Positions 1-6,146 of a stretch of DNA of 6,318 nucleotides are shown in pieces. The notes beneath the pieces are model-generated. The model did not search any database. It was not told the origin of the DNA and saw nothing but the letters and a program-made list of their open reading frames with translations. The stretch is from Propionibacteriaceae bacterium (GTDB taxonomy: Bacteria; Actinomycetota; Actinomycetes; Propionibacteriales; Propionibacteriaceae): the NCBI GenBank assembly GCA_031255975.1, contig JAIRRM010000033.1, positions 1 to 6,318 of the forward strand, read 5' to 3'. The translations under genes and the position numbers were made by a program. Positions within the stretch are counted from its first letter, which is position 1. Every line of letters starts with the position of its first letter.

Positions 1-53
1 TACAGGTTGAGGATCTCCACTTCGGGCCGGGACAGATCAAACAGACCTTCCAT
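1..53 (-). CDS. Possible 5' end of a divergent unidentified gene (partial)
   Basis: Reading leftward from an ATG at 53-51, 17 codons stay open to the window edge and give MEGLFDLSRPEVEILNL. In the same frame a TGA lies four codons upstream, with no other usable start between, so ATG 53 would be the only start. A GGTGA nine bases upstream could act as a ribosome binding site, and a GGGAG sits too close to serve. The peptide looks like a natural N-terminus rather than random reading, but it is too short to assign to a family. The gene would be transcribed away from sod. Function unknown. The rest lies outside the window. Confidence 0.35.
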   Translation of the reverse strand, partial: MEGLFDLSRPEVEILNL

Positions 54-167
54 TCTCCCACGTCACCAGGCTAGGAATACCGCTAAGCGTGTCACGGTGG
101 AGCGGGAGGAGGAATAAGCTCTAAGCGTGCGGGCCGAACCCCGGAAGCCACGGACCAAGGAGACGAA
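54..167. promoter_or_regulatory. Divergent intergenic region upstream of sod
   Basis: This stretch separates the possible leftward gene from sod and should hold their promoters. A perfect 9-bp direct repeat, CTAAGCGTG, occurs at 83-91 and 121-129, 38 bases apart start to start. A TANNNT hexamer (TAAGCT, 115-120) could be a plus-strand -10 box, but no convincing -35 lies 16-19 bases upstream. A purine-rich GGAGGAGG at 105-112 resembles a ribosome binding site but has no start codon at a usable distance. The true sod binding site is AAGGAG at 157-162, five bases before the ATG. Confidence 0.4.
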
Positions 168-782
168 ATGGCTGTCTACACCCTCCCCGATCTGGACTAC
201 GATTACGCGGCGTTGGAGCCGCACATCAGCGCGCAGATCATGGAGTTACACCATGACAAACACCACGCGGCGTACGTGGCCGGCGCGAACACCGCGCTGG
301 AGAAGCTGGCAGAAGCCCGCGAAAAGGGCGACTTCACCGCGATTAACAAACTGGAAAAGGATCTCGCTTTCAACCTGGGCGGGCATCTGAACCATTCGGT
401 GTTCTGGAAGAATCTCTCCCCAGCGGGGGGTGGCGAACCGACTGGTGACGTGGCAGAGCAGTTGGGGTTGGATTTCGGCGGTTTCGCGCCGTTCCGGGCG
501 CAGTTCACCGCCAACGCACTTGGCATTCAGGGTTCCGGTTGGTCGGTGTTGGCGTGGGACACCGTCGGACGGCGCCTCAACACCCTGCAATTATTCGATC
601 AACAGGGCAATGTGCCGCTGGGGCAGATCCCGGTGTTGCAACTCGACATGTGGGAGCACGCCTTCTACCTCCAATACCGCAACGTGAAAGCCGATTACGT
701 AAGCGCCTGGTGGAATGTGGTCAATTGGCCGGATGTCGCCGCCCGACTGGCGGTCGCCAAAGCTACCGGCACCCTCGCCTGA
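168..782 (+). CDS. sodA: Superoxide dismutase, Mn/Fe family, predicted Mn type
   Basis: Cytoplasmic enzyme that converts superoxide to oxygen and hydrogen peroxide. The protein is 204 aa, normal for the family, with an N-terminal helical domain (about 1-90) and a C-terminal alpha/beta domain (about 95-200). The four metal ligands are visible: H28 in ELHHDKHH, H76 in [10 protein letters not shown], and D160 and H164 in DMWEHAFY. The conserved H32, gateway Y36, E163 and Y167 are also present. The sequence closely resembles mycobacterial SodA, but position 145 (DQQGN) is Gln where the M. tuberculosis iron enzyme has His; Gln there is the Mn-enzyme residue, so manganese is inferred. No signal peptide is visible. 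The ATG at 168 is fixed by AAGGAG five bases upstream. The gene is followed by its own terminator, so it is probably monocistronic. The sodA symbol rests on the inferred metal. Confidence 0.96.
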   Translation: MAVYTLPDLDYDYAALEPHISAQIMELHHDKHHAAYVAGANTALEKLAEAREKGDFTAINKLEKDLAFNLGGHLNHSVFWKNLSPAGGGEPTGDVAEQLGLDFGGFAPFRAQFTANALGIQGSGWSVLAWDTVGRRLNTLQLFDQQGNVPLGQIPVLQLDMWEHAFYLQYRNVKADYVSAWWNVVNWPDVAARLAVAKATGTLA

Positions 783-798
783 ATATGTTCCGATAGCC

Positions 799-813
799 CG
801 CCGTAAAACGGCG
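799..813 (+). repeat. Small hairpin just after sod
   Basis: CGCCGT and ACGGCG form a 6-bp stem around an AAA loop, 17 bases after the sod stop and 9 bases before the main terminator. It lacks a T tract of its own, so it is probably accessory, for example a 3'-end stabiliser. Confidence 0.4.
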
Positions 814-822
814 AATCAGTTG

Positions 823-860
823 GGGGTTGAGGTGCAAAGCCTCAACCCCTTATTGATTTG
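823..860 (+). terminator. Rho-independent terminator of sod
   Basis: A perfect 10-bp stem (GGGGTTGAGG / CCTCAACCCC) with a 7-base loop TGCAAAG is followed by the T-rich tail TTATTGATTTG. It lies 40 bases after the sod stop. The T-rich side is on the plus strand only, so it ends sod transcription and separates sod from the cell-wall gene. Confidence 0.85.
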
Positions 861-931
861 CACTTATGAGCGTTTCTCAGACTCACGGTAGAGTTAGCGA
901 GCAGTAGTTGCACCAGACGGAGGGGAAGCCG

Positions 932-1924
932 TTGCAGTTGCGTAGCATGATCGGTGCCGTTGCGCTTGCCGTAGCCGCCACATTCAGCGGCCTTGGCATA
1001 GCTTCCGGTGTCACCTCCGATGTCACACTCACCGTAGATGGGGTGAGTGTCACCGTACGCACCACCGCCGAGACAGTCGCCGATCTGCTCATCACCGAGG
1101 GAGTACTGATCGATGTGGCGATGGTGGTGGAGCCCGCCCAAGAGACCCATGTATACGACGGGATGTCCGTAGCCGTCAGCTACCCGCACGGGGTGACCGC
1201 ACCGAAATACGTTGAACTCACCGTGGACGGTGCCACCCACCACTTCACCACGTATGCCACCACCGTAAGTTCGCTGTTGTTTCAACGTAGCGTGAAGGTT
1301 GGCCCCGACGACCGAGTGAACGTCGACCGGAGCACCCAACTCAGCGAGGGGATGCGCATTACGGTGCAGCGCGTGGAAGTGCGCGAAGAAGCGGTGAGCG
1401 AGGAGATTGCCTTCTCCACCAACCGACGCTATACCACCGACCTTGCCCCTGGTGAGACCAAGGTGCTCATCGCCGGGGTGCCCGGAATCCGCACCATCAG
1501 ATCACAGGTGACGTACGTGGACGGCGTGGAGGAATCCCGTATCGTGCTCTCGGACGAATTGACCCGTGAGCCGACGCTGGAGCAGTTGGAAGTCGGCCTG
1601 GGCTCACTCGGTTACGTCACTCCCGGCAGCGCGCAGGACATCGCCAAAGGTTTGGTCCCCGGGTGGGGCTGGGATGACAACGAGTTTCAATGCCTGGTCA
1701 ATCTGTGGCAACGCGAATCGAATTGGCGTGTCAACGCCGAGAACGAGTGGTCGGGTGCCTATGGCATCCCGCAGGCGCTACCCGGCGACAAAATGGCAGC
1801 AGCCGGTGACGACTGGCGTACCAACCCTGAGACTCAGATCAGATGGGGCTTGGGCTACATCGCCAACCGCTACAACACCCCGTGTGGAGCCTGGGAGTTC
1901 TTCCTGGATCGCAACTGGTACTGA
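932..1924 (+). CDS. Secreted DUF348/G5 cell-wall protein with transglycosylase-like domain
   Basis: A predicted exported peptidoglycan-remodelling protein of 330 aa. After a short basic start comes a hydrophobic segment (about 6-28, IGAVALAVAATF...) that should act as signal peptide or anchor. Two DUF348 repeats follow (about 30-85 and 91-148; each has a TVDG core), then a G5 domain (about 151-215). The C-terminal domain (about 245-330) is lytic-transglycosylase-like, with WQRESNW (candidate catalytic E262), SGAYGIPQALPG and IRWGLGYI, as in actinobacterial G5/aggregation-promoting-factor-type hydrolases. The only cysteines, C254 and C318, both lie in this domain and may form a disulfide. The architecture recalls RpfB, but the catalytic end is not the classic Rpf domain. 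TTG 932 is preferred because GGAGG (919-923) sits eight bases upstream; TTG 908, TTG 938 and ATG 947 are alternatives. No convincing promoter was found, though TAGAGT (889-894) could be a -10 box. Substrate and role in growth resumption are inferred. Confidence 0.85.
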   Translation: MQLRSMIGAVALAVAATFSGLGIASGVTSDVTLTVDGVSVTVRTTAETVADLLITEGVLIDVAMVVEPAQETHVYDGMSVAVSYPHGVTAPKYVELTVDGATHHFTTYATTVSSLLFQRSVKVGPDDRVNVDRSTQLSEGMRITVQRVEVREEAVSEEIAFSTNRRYTTDLAPGETKVLIAGVPGIRTIRSQVTYVDGVEESRIVLSDELTREPTLEQLEVGLGSLGYVTPGSAQDIAKGLVPGWGWDDNEFQCLVNLWQRESNWRVNAENEWSGAYGIPQALPGDKMAAAGDDWRTNPETQIRWGLGYIANRYNTPCGAWEFFLDRNWY

Positions 1925-1960
1925 TAACCGATACGCGAAGCGACCTCCGCTAAGGTCACG

Positions 1961-2001
1961 AAAGGGGGCCGTCCGGCACAAACAGCCGGATGGCCCCCTT
2001 T
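1961..2001. terminator. Bidirectional terminator between the cell-wall gene and rplQ
   Basis: AAAGGGGGCCGTCCGGC pairs with GCCGGATGGCCCCCTTT, a 17-bp stem with a single G-U pair and a 7-base loop. The plus strand continues into T-rich TTTACGGTTGTGTTGTTTTG; the minus strand has a shorter TTTCGTG tail. It sits between two converging genes, 36 bases after the DUF348/G5 stop and 44 bases past the rplQ stop, so it can end both units. A smaller hairpin at 2024-2038 (CGCGA/TCGCG) lies on the rplQ side. Confidence 0.9.
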
Positions 2002-2045
2002 ACGGTTGTGTTGTTTTGTATTACGCGACGTTATCGCGGCGAGGC

Positions 2046-2642
2046 TCATGCCTCAGCGACAGCGTCCGATTCTTGAGGGGCCTCGGTAGCATCATCTTGC
2101 GGAACCGGTGTCTCATCCGCGGCGGCAAGGTCGGCTTCGACTACCACCTCGGCCTCGACAGCTTCAGCCGAATCGACTACGGCATCTTCTTCCGGCTCGG
2201 CAGCCTTCGTTTTGGCAGTCTTCGGCTCCTGGGAAGCCGTCTTCGCAGCATCGCGCGAGGCGGCCTTCTTCGGCTTCGGCGTAACCGCTTCGGTGATGAT
2301 CTCAATGATCGCCATCGGTGCGGCGTCACCCTTGCGCGACCCGATCTTGGTCACTCGGGTGTAGCCGCCTTCGCGTTCCGCGACCGCCGGGGCGATCTCG
2401 GTGAACAGCACATGCAGCACCCCTTTGTCGGTGATGGTCTTGGCGACCACCCGCCGCGAGGCCAGATCGCCGCGCTTTGCTTTGGTGATGAGATGTTCCG
2501 CGAGCGGCTGCACCCGCTTGGCACGGGTCTCCGTCGTGGTGATCTTGCCGTGCTCAAAGAGTTGGCTGGCAAGGTTCGCCATGATGATCCGCTCGTGCGA
2601 CGGGCTGCCGCCGATGCGGGGCCCCTTGGTTGGCTTGGGCAT
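2046..2642 (-). CDS. rplQ: 50S ribosomal protein L17 with long C-terminal tail
   Basis: A large-subunit ribosomal protein that lies near the peptide exit tunnel. The L17 core is residues 1-120, with the typical start [20 protein letters not shown] and the motifs [21 protein letters not shown] and AIIEIITEA. The core matches the usual size of about 120 aa. After it come a Lys/Ala-rich linker (121-147) and an acidic Ala/Glu/Asp tail (148-198), so the protein is 198 aa. Tails of this type occur in actinobacterial L17 and are probably disordered. The start is supported by GGAG six bases upstream. It follows rpoA by 31 bases as the last gene of the operon and ends before the shared terminator at 1961-2001. 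Confidence 0.97.
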   Translation of the reverse strand: MPKPTKGPRIGGSPSHERIIMANLASQLFEHGKITTTETRAKRVQPLAEHLITKAKRGDLASRRVVAKTITDKGVLHVLFTEIAPAVAEREGGYTRVTKIGSRKGDAAPMAIIEIITEAVTPKPKKAASRDAAKTASQEPKTAKTKAAEPEEDAVVDSAEAVEAEVVVEADLAAADETPVPQDDATEAPQESDAVAEA

Positions 2643-2673
2643 TTCTTACTCCGTGGTTGTGTAGGCGCGAATC

Positions 2674-3672
2674 TCAGTCGCGGTCGTCTTCGTCGTCATC
2701 AAAGCTGGCGGCGAGGCTTAGCGGGTCAAACCCGGGAGCGCCGTCTTTGAGGGTGTAGCCAAGCTCAGCGAGCTTCACTTTCACCTCATCGATCGACTTG
2801 GAGCCGAAGTTGCGAATATCCATCAGATCTTGTTCGCTACGGCTAATGAGATCGCCGATGGTGTGTACCCCTTCGCGCTTCAAGCAGTTGTACGAACGTA
2901 CCGACAGCTTCAGCCGCTCGACGGGGGCCGCCAAGTCGGCAGAGAGTTGGTCATCTACCGCCACGGCACCGATCTCGACACCTTCGGCCTCCAAGTTCAG
3001 TTCGCGAGCGAGACCGAACAATTCGGTGAGCGTCTTACCAGCCGATGCCACCGCGTCACGCGGGGTGATGGACGGCTTGGTCTCAACATCAAGGATGAGA
3101 CGGTCGAAGTCGGTACGAGACTCAAACCGGGTGGCCTCCACCTTATAGCTCACCTTAAGCACCGGCGAGTAGATGGAATCGACGGCGATCCAGCCGATAG
3201 CCGCATCGGCGTCGTCGTTCTGCACGCTCGACACGTAACCGCGGCCCCGCTCCACCAGCAACTCGATTTCCAATGTGCCAGCGGCGGTGAGGGTGGCGAT
3301 ATGCAGTTCTGGGTTGAAGATCTCGACATCGGATGGCGTCTGAATATCGGCGGCGGTGACGGCACCGGCCCCCGACTTACGCAGATGCATCGACACCGGC
3401 TCATCGGCCTCGGAGCTGAGCACCAACTGCTTGATACTCAAAATGATCTCGGTTACATCCTCGACGACGCCGGGGATGGTGGAGAACTCGTGCTGCACCC
3501 CCTCGACACGGATGGCCGTAACCGCCGCGCCCGGAATGGACGACAGCAGCGTGCGACGTAGCGAGTTGCCGAGGGTGTAGCCGAAGCCGGGCTCCAGCGG
3601 GTTGATGATGAATCGGGAGCGAAGCGGGCTGATGACCTCTTCTCTCAGATCCGGGCGCTGTGCGATCAGCAT
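2674..3672 (-). CDS. rpoA: DNA-directed RNA polymerase subunit alpha
   Basis: The alpha subunit forms a dimer that nucleates assembly of RNA polymerase, and its C-terminal domain contacts promoter DNA and activators. The protein is 332 aa, normal length. The N-terminal domain (about 1-230) carries the signature [20 protein letters not shown] (residues 26-45). The C-terminal domain (about 250-310) has [20 protein letters not shown], where R259 and N262 correspond to the E. coli DNA-contacting R265 and N268, and [11 protein letters not shown]. It ends in an acidic stretch, DDDEDD. The ATG has an AAGGAA-type ribosome binding site upstream. It lies 83 bases after rpsD and 31 before rplQ. Identification is certain. 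Confidence 0.98.
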   Translation of the reverse strand: MLIAQRPDLREEVISPLRSRFIINPLEPGFGYTLGNSLRRTLLSSIPGAAVTAIRVEGVQHEFSTIPGVVEDVTEIILSIKQLVLSSEADEPVSMHLRKSGAGAVTAADIQTPSDVEIFNPELHIATLTAAGTLEIELLVERGRGYVSSVQNDDADAAIGWIAVDSIYSPVLKVSYKVEATRFESRTDFDRLILDVETKPSITPRDAVASAGKTLTELFGLARELNLEAEGVEIGAVAVDDQLSADLAAPVERLKLSVRSYNCLKREGVHTIGDLISRSEQDLMDIRNFGSKSIDEVKVKLAELGYTLKDGAPGFDPLSLAASFDDDEDDRD

Positions 3673-3724
3673 GTTGTTTCCTTTCCGCCCCGACCACTAT
3701 CTGACGAGGCGCTTTAGATCGAGC

Positions 3725-3740
3725 CGGGGCGGGAGCCCCG
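3725..3740 (-). repeat. Short GC hairpin between rpsD and rpoA
   Basis: CGGGGC and GCCCCG form a 6-bp stem with a 4-base loop inside the 83-base rpsD-rpoA gap. No T tract follows on the minus strand, so it is not a full terminator. It could tune readthrough or stabilise a processed rpsD end; this is inference. Confidence 0.35.
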
Positions 3741-3755
3741 TTCGTATCCTGATTG

Positions 3756-4361
3756 CTACTTGGAGTAAAGCTCGACGATGGCCTGCTCGTTCACGTCGAT
3801 CACGATCTGCTCGCGAATCGGCAGTTGGTGTACGAAAATACGCATCCGGTTCGGGCGGGCGGTGAGCCAGCCGGGGATGGTGTCTTCTTTCCAGGTTTCG
3901 CGGGCCAGCACGAAGGGAACCGCGTTGACGCTCTTCTCGCGCACGTCGATGATGTCGAGCGGAGTGACACGGTAGCTGGGGATATTCACCTTCTTGCCGT
4001 TGACCAGGAAGTGCCCATGGGAAACCAACTGGCGGGCTTGACGGCGAGTAGCAGCAAATCCGGCGCGATAAATTACGTTGTCAAGGCGGGTTTCCAGCAG
4101 TTGCAACAGCATGTCGCCAGTCTTGCCGGTCATCCGGGAGGCCTCTTCGTAATAGTTACGGAACTGCTTCTCCAGCACACCGTACGCGAAGCGAGCCTTC
4201 TGCTTCTCCTTCATCTGCAACGAGTATTCGCTGTCCTTGGTGCGACCGCGGCCATGCACACCCGGCGGGTAGGAGCGGCGGGCGTAAGCCTTGTCGTTGC
4301 CCACCAGGTCGGTACCGTACCGGCGGGACTTTTTGGTAATTGGGCCGATGTAACGGGCCAT
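3756..4361 (-). CDS. rpsD: 30S ribosomal protein S4
   Basis: A primary 16S rRNA-binding protein that starts small-subunit assembly; in E. coli it also represses its own operon through the mRNA leader upstream of rpsM. The protein is 201 aa, standard length, beginning MARYIGPITKKSRRYG. The S4 RNA-binding domain lies at about residues 91-155 (RLDNVIYRAGFAATRRQARQ, SHGHFLVNGKKVNIPSY), and the end is EQAIVELYSK. There is no cysteine, so this is the zinc-free form. The ribosome binding site is GAGAGGA, about ten bases before ATG, slightly far. It follows rpsK by 33 bases. Whether S4 regulates this operon here is unknown, but see the structured region before rpsM. Confidence 0.98.
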   Translation of the reverse strand: MARYIGPITKKSRRYGTDLVGNDKAYARRSYPPGVHGRGRTKDSEYSLQMKEKQKARFAYGVLEKQFRNYYEEASRMTGKTGDMLLQLLETRLDNVIYRAGFAATRRQARQLVSHGHFLVNGKKVNIPSYRVTPLDIIDVREKSVNAVPFVLARETWKEDTIPGWLTARPNRMRIFVHQLPIREQIVIDVNEQAIVELYSK

Positions 4362-4394
4362 GTTCTTGTCGTCCTCTCAGGTTCTCTCGGTGGG

Positions 4395-4805
4395 TTAGAC
4401 GCGGCGGCGCTTCGGCGGACGGCAACCGTTATGCGGCATCGGCGTGATGTCGGAGATGGTGCCGACTTCAAGCCCGGCAGCGGTCAGCGAACGGATCGCC
4501 GTCTCACGACCGGAGCCTGGCCCTTTGACGAGCACATCGACGCGCTTCATACCGTGCTCCATCGCTCGGCGCGCGGCGGCCTCGGCGGCCATCTGCGCGG
4601 CGAATGGGGTGGATTTGCGCGAACCCTTGAACCCGACCGTACCGGCCGAGGCCCACGAGATCACCGCACCGGTGGGGTCGGTGATCGAGATAATGGTGTT
4701 GTTGAACGTGCTCTTGATGTGGGCTTGACCCACCAGCACATTCTTCTTCTCTTTGCGGCGCACCTTGGTTTTGGCCTGGGTGCCCTTACGAGTGGCTGTA
4801 GCCAT
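4395..4805 (-). CDS. rpsK: 30S ribosomal protein S11
   Basis: A protein of the 30S platform near the mRNA exit (Shine-Dalgarno) region. It is 136 aa, typical for actinobacteria, with a Lys/Arg-rich N-terminus (about 1-22). Conserved blocks are [49 protein letters not shown] and the C-terminal [17 protein letters not shown]. The ATG at 4805 has AGGAG about 13 bases upstream, a long spacing. The gap to rpsM is 93 bases and to rpsD 33 bases. Confidence 0.98.
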   Translation of the reverse strand: MATATRKGTQAKTKVRRKEKKNVLVGQAHIKSTFNNTIISITDPTGAVISWASAGTVGFKGSRKSTPFAAQMAAEAAARRAMEHGMKRVDVLVKGPGSGRETAIRSLTAAGLEVGTISDITPMPHNGCRPPKRRRV

Positions 4806-4898
4806 AAGTTCTTCGTTTCTCCTGGAAGCTCTTGTTTTCTAGCGAAATGTCGATTCTCCACATCACGAGGTGGCGTAAAGCCGCCCCGCCGACGCGGG
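4806..4898 (-). other. rpsM-rpsK spacer with two small hairpins
   Basis: A 93-base gap containing the rpsK ribosome binding site. Just after the rpsM stop are two back-to-back short stems: CCCGC/GCGGG around CGAC (4885-4898) and GGCG/CGCC (4872-4885), which share one base and so compete. Neither is followed by a T tract on the minus strand, so readthrough to rpsK is expected. No small gene is visible. Confidence 0.4.
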
Positions 4899-5312
4899 CT
4901 ATCGGGCCTTCTTCTTTCCGGCGACGGTCTGCTTCTTGCCCTTGCGGGTACGGGCGTTGGTGCGCGTGCGCTGCCCACGTACCGGCAATCCGGAGCGGTG
5001 ACGACGGCCCTGATAGGTGCCGATCTCAATCTTTGAGCGGATATCGGCGGACACCTGGCGACGCAGATCGCCCTCTAGGCCGCGTTCGATCATGCCGTCT
5101 TCGCGGAGCGTGCCAGCACGGTACTTCTCGTCTACAAAGTCGCGGATTTTCACGAGGTCGGCCTCGGTGATGTCCTTGACGCGGATGTCGCCACTCACAC
5201 CAGTGGCTTCCAGAATCTTCTTGGCACGGGTTCGTCCGATCCCGTACACATAGGTAAGTGCGATCTCCAAGCGCTTCTCGCGCGGCAGATCCACACCCTC
5301 TAGGCGTGCCAT
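4899..5312 (-). CDS. rpsM: 30S ribosomal protein S13, with internal insertion
   Basis: A small-subunit head protein that contacts the P-site tRNA and the 50S subunit through intersubunit bridges. It is 137 aa, starting [21 protein letters not shown], with the helix-turn region [12 protein letters not shown] and the signature [18 protein letters not shown] (residues 108-125), then a Lys-rich tail. The usual join 'DExYxVEGDLRR' is interrupted here: between Y64-R65 and L79-EGDLRR there are about 13 extra residues ([13 protein letters not shown]). The ATG at 5312 is chosen over upstream in-frame starts because the family begins MAR and AAAGG sits seven bases before it. It follows a 272-base structured gap after rpmJ. 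Confidence 0.97.
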   Translation of the reverse strand: MARLEGVDLPREKRLEIALTYVYGIGRTRAKKILEATGVSGDIRVKDITEADLVKIRDFVDEKYRAGTLREDGMIERGLEGDLRRQVSADIRSKIEIGTYQGRRHRSGLPVRGQRTRTNARTRKGKKQTVAGKKKAR

Positions 5313-5584
5313 AAAGGCCCCTTTCGGCGTATCAAATGTCGAAGGTGTCGGCGCGCGGCGTCCCGTGGCTCCCCTGTCATCAGGGGCGGGCTCGGGCCTT
5401 CGATCCCGAGGTACACGACGACGCAGCGCGCTGCGAGGCCATGTGCCGCGTAGCGATTCGGCTACGCGATTTGCCGTCACGTTGTTTCTTGGCGGTATTT
5501 GTCGGAGTCAGGCTCCGAGTTGTCTCTCGCGGGGTTTCCCGCAGGGCTATGCACTTGTCAAGATGTGGCTGGGAAATCCGAGAC
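5313..5584 (-). promoter_or_regulatory. Structured leader upstream of rpsM (hairpin-rich)
   Basis: This is a 272-base noncoding gap where rpmJ and rpsM are normally close. It holds six inverted repeats: GCGGG/CCCGC (5529-5542), TCGGAG/CTCCGA (5502-5518), the 8-bp stem CGCGTAGC/GCTACGCG (5447-5468), the perfect 14-bp palindrome CGCAGCGCGCTGCG (5422-5435), CTCGGG/CCCGAG (5391-5410) and CCCCTG/CAGGGG (5371-5386). A perfect -35-like TTGACA lies at 5556-5561 without a matching -10. The rpsM ribosome binding site is at its 3' end. It is probably an RNA leader controlling rpsM and downstream genes; the position matches the S4-controlled leader of the E. coli alpha operon. A GTG-started N-terminal extension of rpsM is possible in frame but looks non-coding. 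Confidence 0.5.
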
Positions 5585-5698
5585 CTAACCCTGACGCTGC
5601 TTGTGGCGCGGGTTGGTGCAGATCACCCGGACAACCCCACGGCGACGGATCACCTTGCAGTTGTCACAGATCTTCTTGACGCTCGGCTGAACCTTCAT
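5585..5698 (-). CDS. rpmJ: 50S ribosomal protein L36
   Basis: The smallest ribosomal protein, binding 23S rRNA and a zinc ion. I read 37 codons from ATG 5698 to TAG 5585: it begins [20 protein letters not shown] and ends NPRHKQRQG. The zinc ligands C11, C14, C27 and H32 are all present, so this is the zinc-binding (C+) form. AAGGAG sits eight bases before the ATG, in the 14-base gap after infA. The gene is fully translated and intact. Confidence 0.97.
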   Translation of the reverse strand: MKVQPSVKKICDNCKVIRRRGVVRVICTNPRHKQRQG

Positions 5699-5712
5699 TC
5701 GAGTGTCTCCTT

Positions 5713-5934
5713 TTATTTGTGACGGTAGACGATACGACCACGGGTGAGGTCATACGGCGAGAGTTCAAGCACCACCCGATCTTGCGGCAGAATACGGATG
5801 TAGTGCTGCCGCATCTTGCCACTGATCGTAGCGAGCACGCGGTGGCCATTTTCTAACTCAACACGAAACATCGCGTTGGGCAAGGCTTCGACGACCACGC
5901 CTTCCAGTTCGAGGGTGCCCTCTTTTTTCGCCAT
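5713..5934 (-). CDS. infA: Translation initiation factor IF-1
   Basis: IF-1 binds the ribosomal A site during initiation and helps IF-2 and IF-3. The protein is 73 aa, normal length, a single S1-like OB fold. Signatures are [41 protein letters not shown] and the ending [16 protein letters not shown]. The ATG at 5934 follows GGGAG with only three bases between, a short spacing that may weaken initiation. It is the first gene of the cluster in this window, with a candidate promoter at 6035-6063, and is followed by rpmJ after 14 bases. Confidence 0.98.
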   Translation of the reverse strand: MAKKEGTLELEGVVVEALPNAMFRVELENGHRVLATISGKMRQHYIRILPQDRVVLELSPYDLTRGRIVYRHK

Positions 5935-5967
5935 AAACTCCCGTTTTCTGGTCTACCCGGCACGCCT

Positions 5968-5984
5968 CAGGTGAGACGCACCTG
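5968..5984 (-). repeat. Hairpin in the infA 5' leader
   Basis: CAGGTG and CACCTG form a 6-bp stem with a 5-base loop, 34 bases upstream of the infA start. It would lie in the untranslated leader if the 6035-6063 promoter is used. No clear role. Confidence 0.35.
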
Positions 5985-6034
5985 TTGCCGCACGCGGACG
6001 CACACCAACAACAGCCCTTTCAGGCCGCCCGTTC

Positions 6035-6063
6035 ATGCTACCGGGTGTGTCGCGCCGTCCCAA
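6035..6063 (-). promoter_or_regulatory. infA: Candidate infA promoter
   Basis: On the minus strand, TTGGGA (6058-6063) and TAGCAT (6035-6040) are separated by exactly 17 bases. The -10 fits the actinobacterial TANNNT pattern, and the -35 matches TTGACA at four of six positions. Transcription would start near 6028 and give a leader of roughly 90 bases before infA. The call rests on sequence resemblance alone. Confidence 0.4.
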
Positions 6064-6116
6064 ATCAATACACGGAGTATCCCATCCCCTTACCGACTGG
6101 GACGCCCTGCATAGCG

Positions 6117-6130
6117 GCACTTGCAAGTGC
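6117..6130. promoter_or_regulatory. Perfect 14-bp palindrome, possible operator
   Basis: GCACTTGCAAGTGC reads the same on both strands. It lies about 54 bases upstream of the candidate infA -35 box and five bases before TACTAT (6135-6140), a possible plus-strand -10 box. Flanking ATAGC...CTAT extends the symmetry imperfectly. The form suits a dimeric regulator; the regulator is unknown. Confidence 0.35.
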
Positions 6131-6146
6131 TATCTACTATCGGTGC

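Noticed and set aside
127..390. GTG-started frame overlapping sod, preceded by GGAGGAGG
   Set aside because: The GGAGG lies about 14 bases from the GTG, and the frame mostly overlaps sod out of phase with an Arg/Trp/Thr-rich product.
783..931. Possible c-di-AMP (ydaO-type) riboswitch ahead of the cell-wall gene
   Set aside because: Such switches precede some actinobacterial rpf genes, but most of this short gap is the sod terminator and no conserved riboswitch core is visible.
1566..2750. Long plus-strand reading frame (394 codons) across the end of the cell-wall gene, the terminator and rplQ
   Set aside because: It overlaps two certain genes in other frames, crosses a terminator, and its Arg/Gly/Leu-rich product looks like a GC-driven antisense shadow.
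2830..3561. Plus-strand reading frame of 243 codons inside rpoA
   Set aside because: Antisense shadow of rpoA without a credible ribosome binding site or motif.
3753..5036. Long plus-strand reading frame (427 codons) antisense to rpsD, rpsK and the end of rpsM
   Set aside because: It mirrors highly conserved ribosomal genes; the open frame follows from their codon use, and no family features are visible.
5313..5480. In-frame GTG-started extension adding 56 residues to S13
   Set aside because: The family starts at MARLEGVD, a good ribosome binding site precedes that ATG, none precedes the GTG, and the extra segment is Arg/Pro-rich and overlaps the hairpins.
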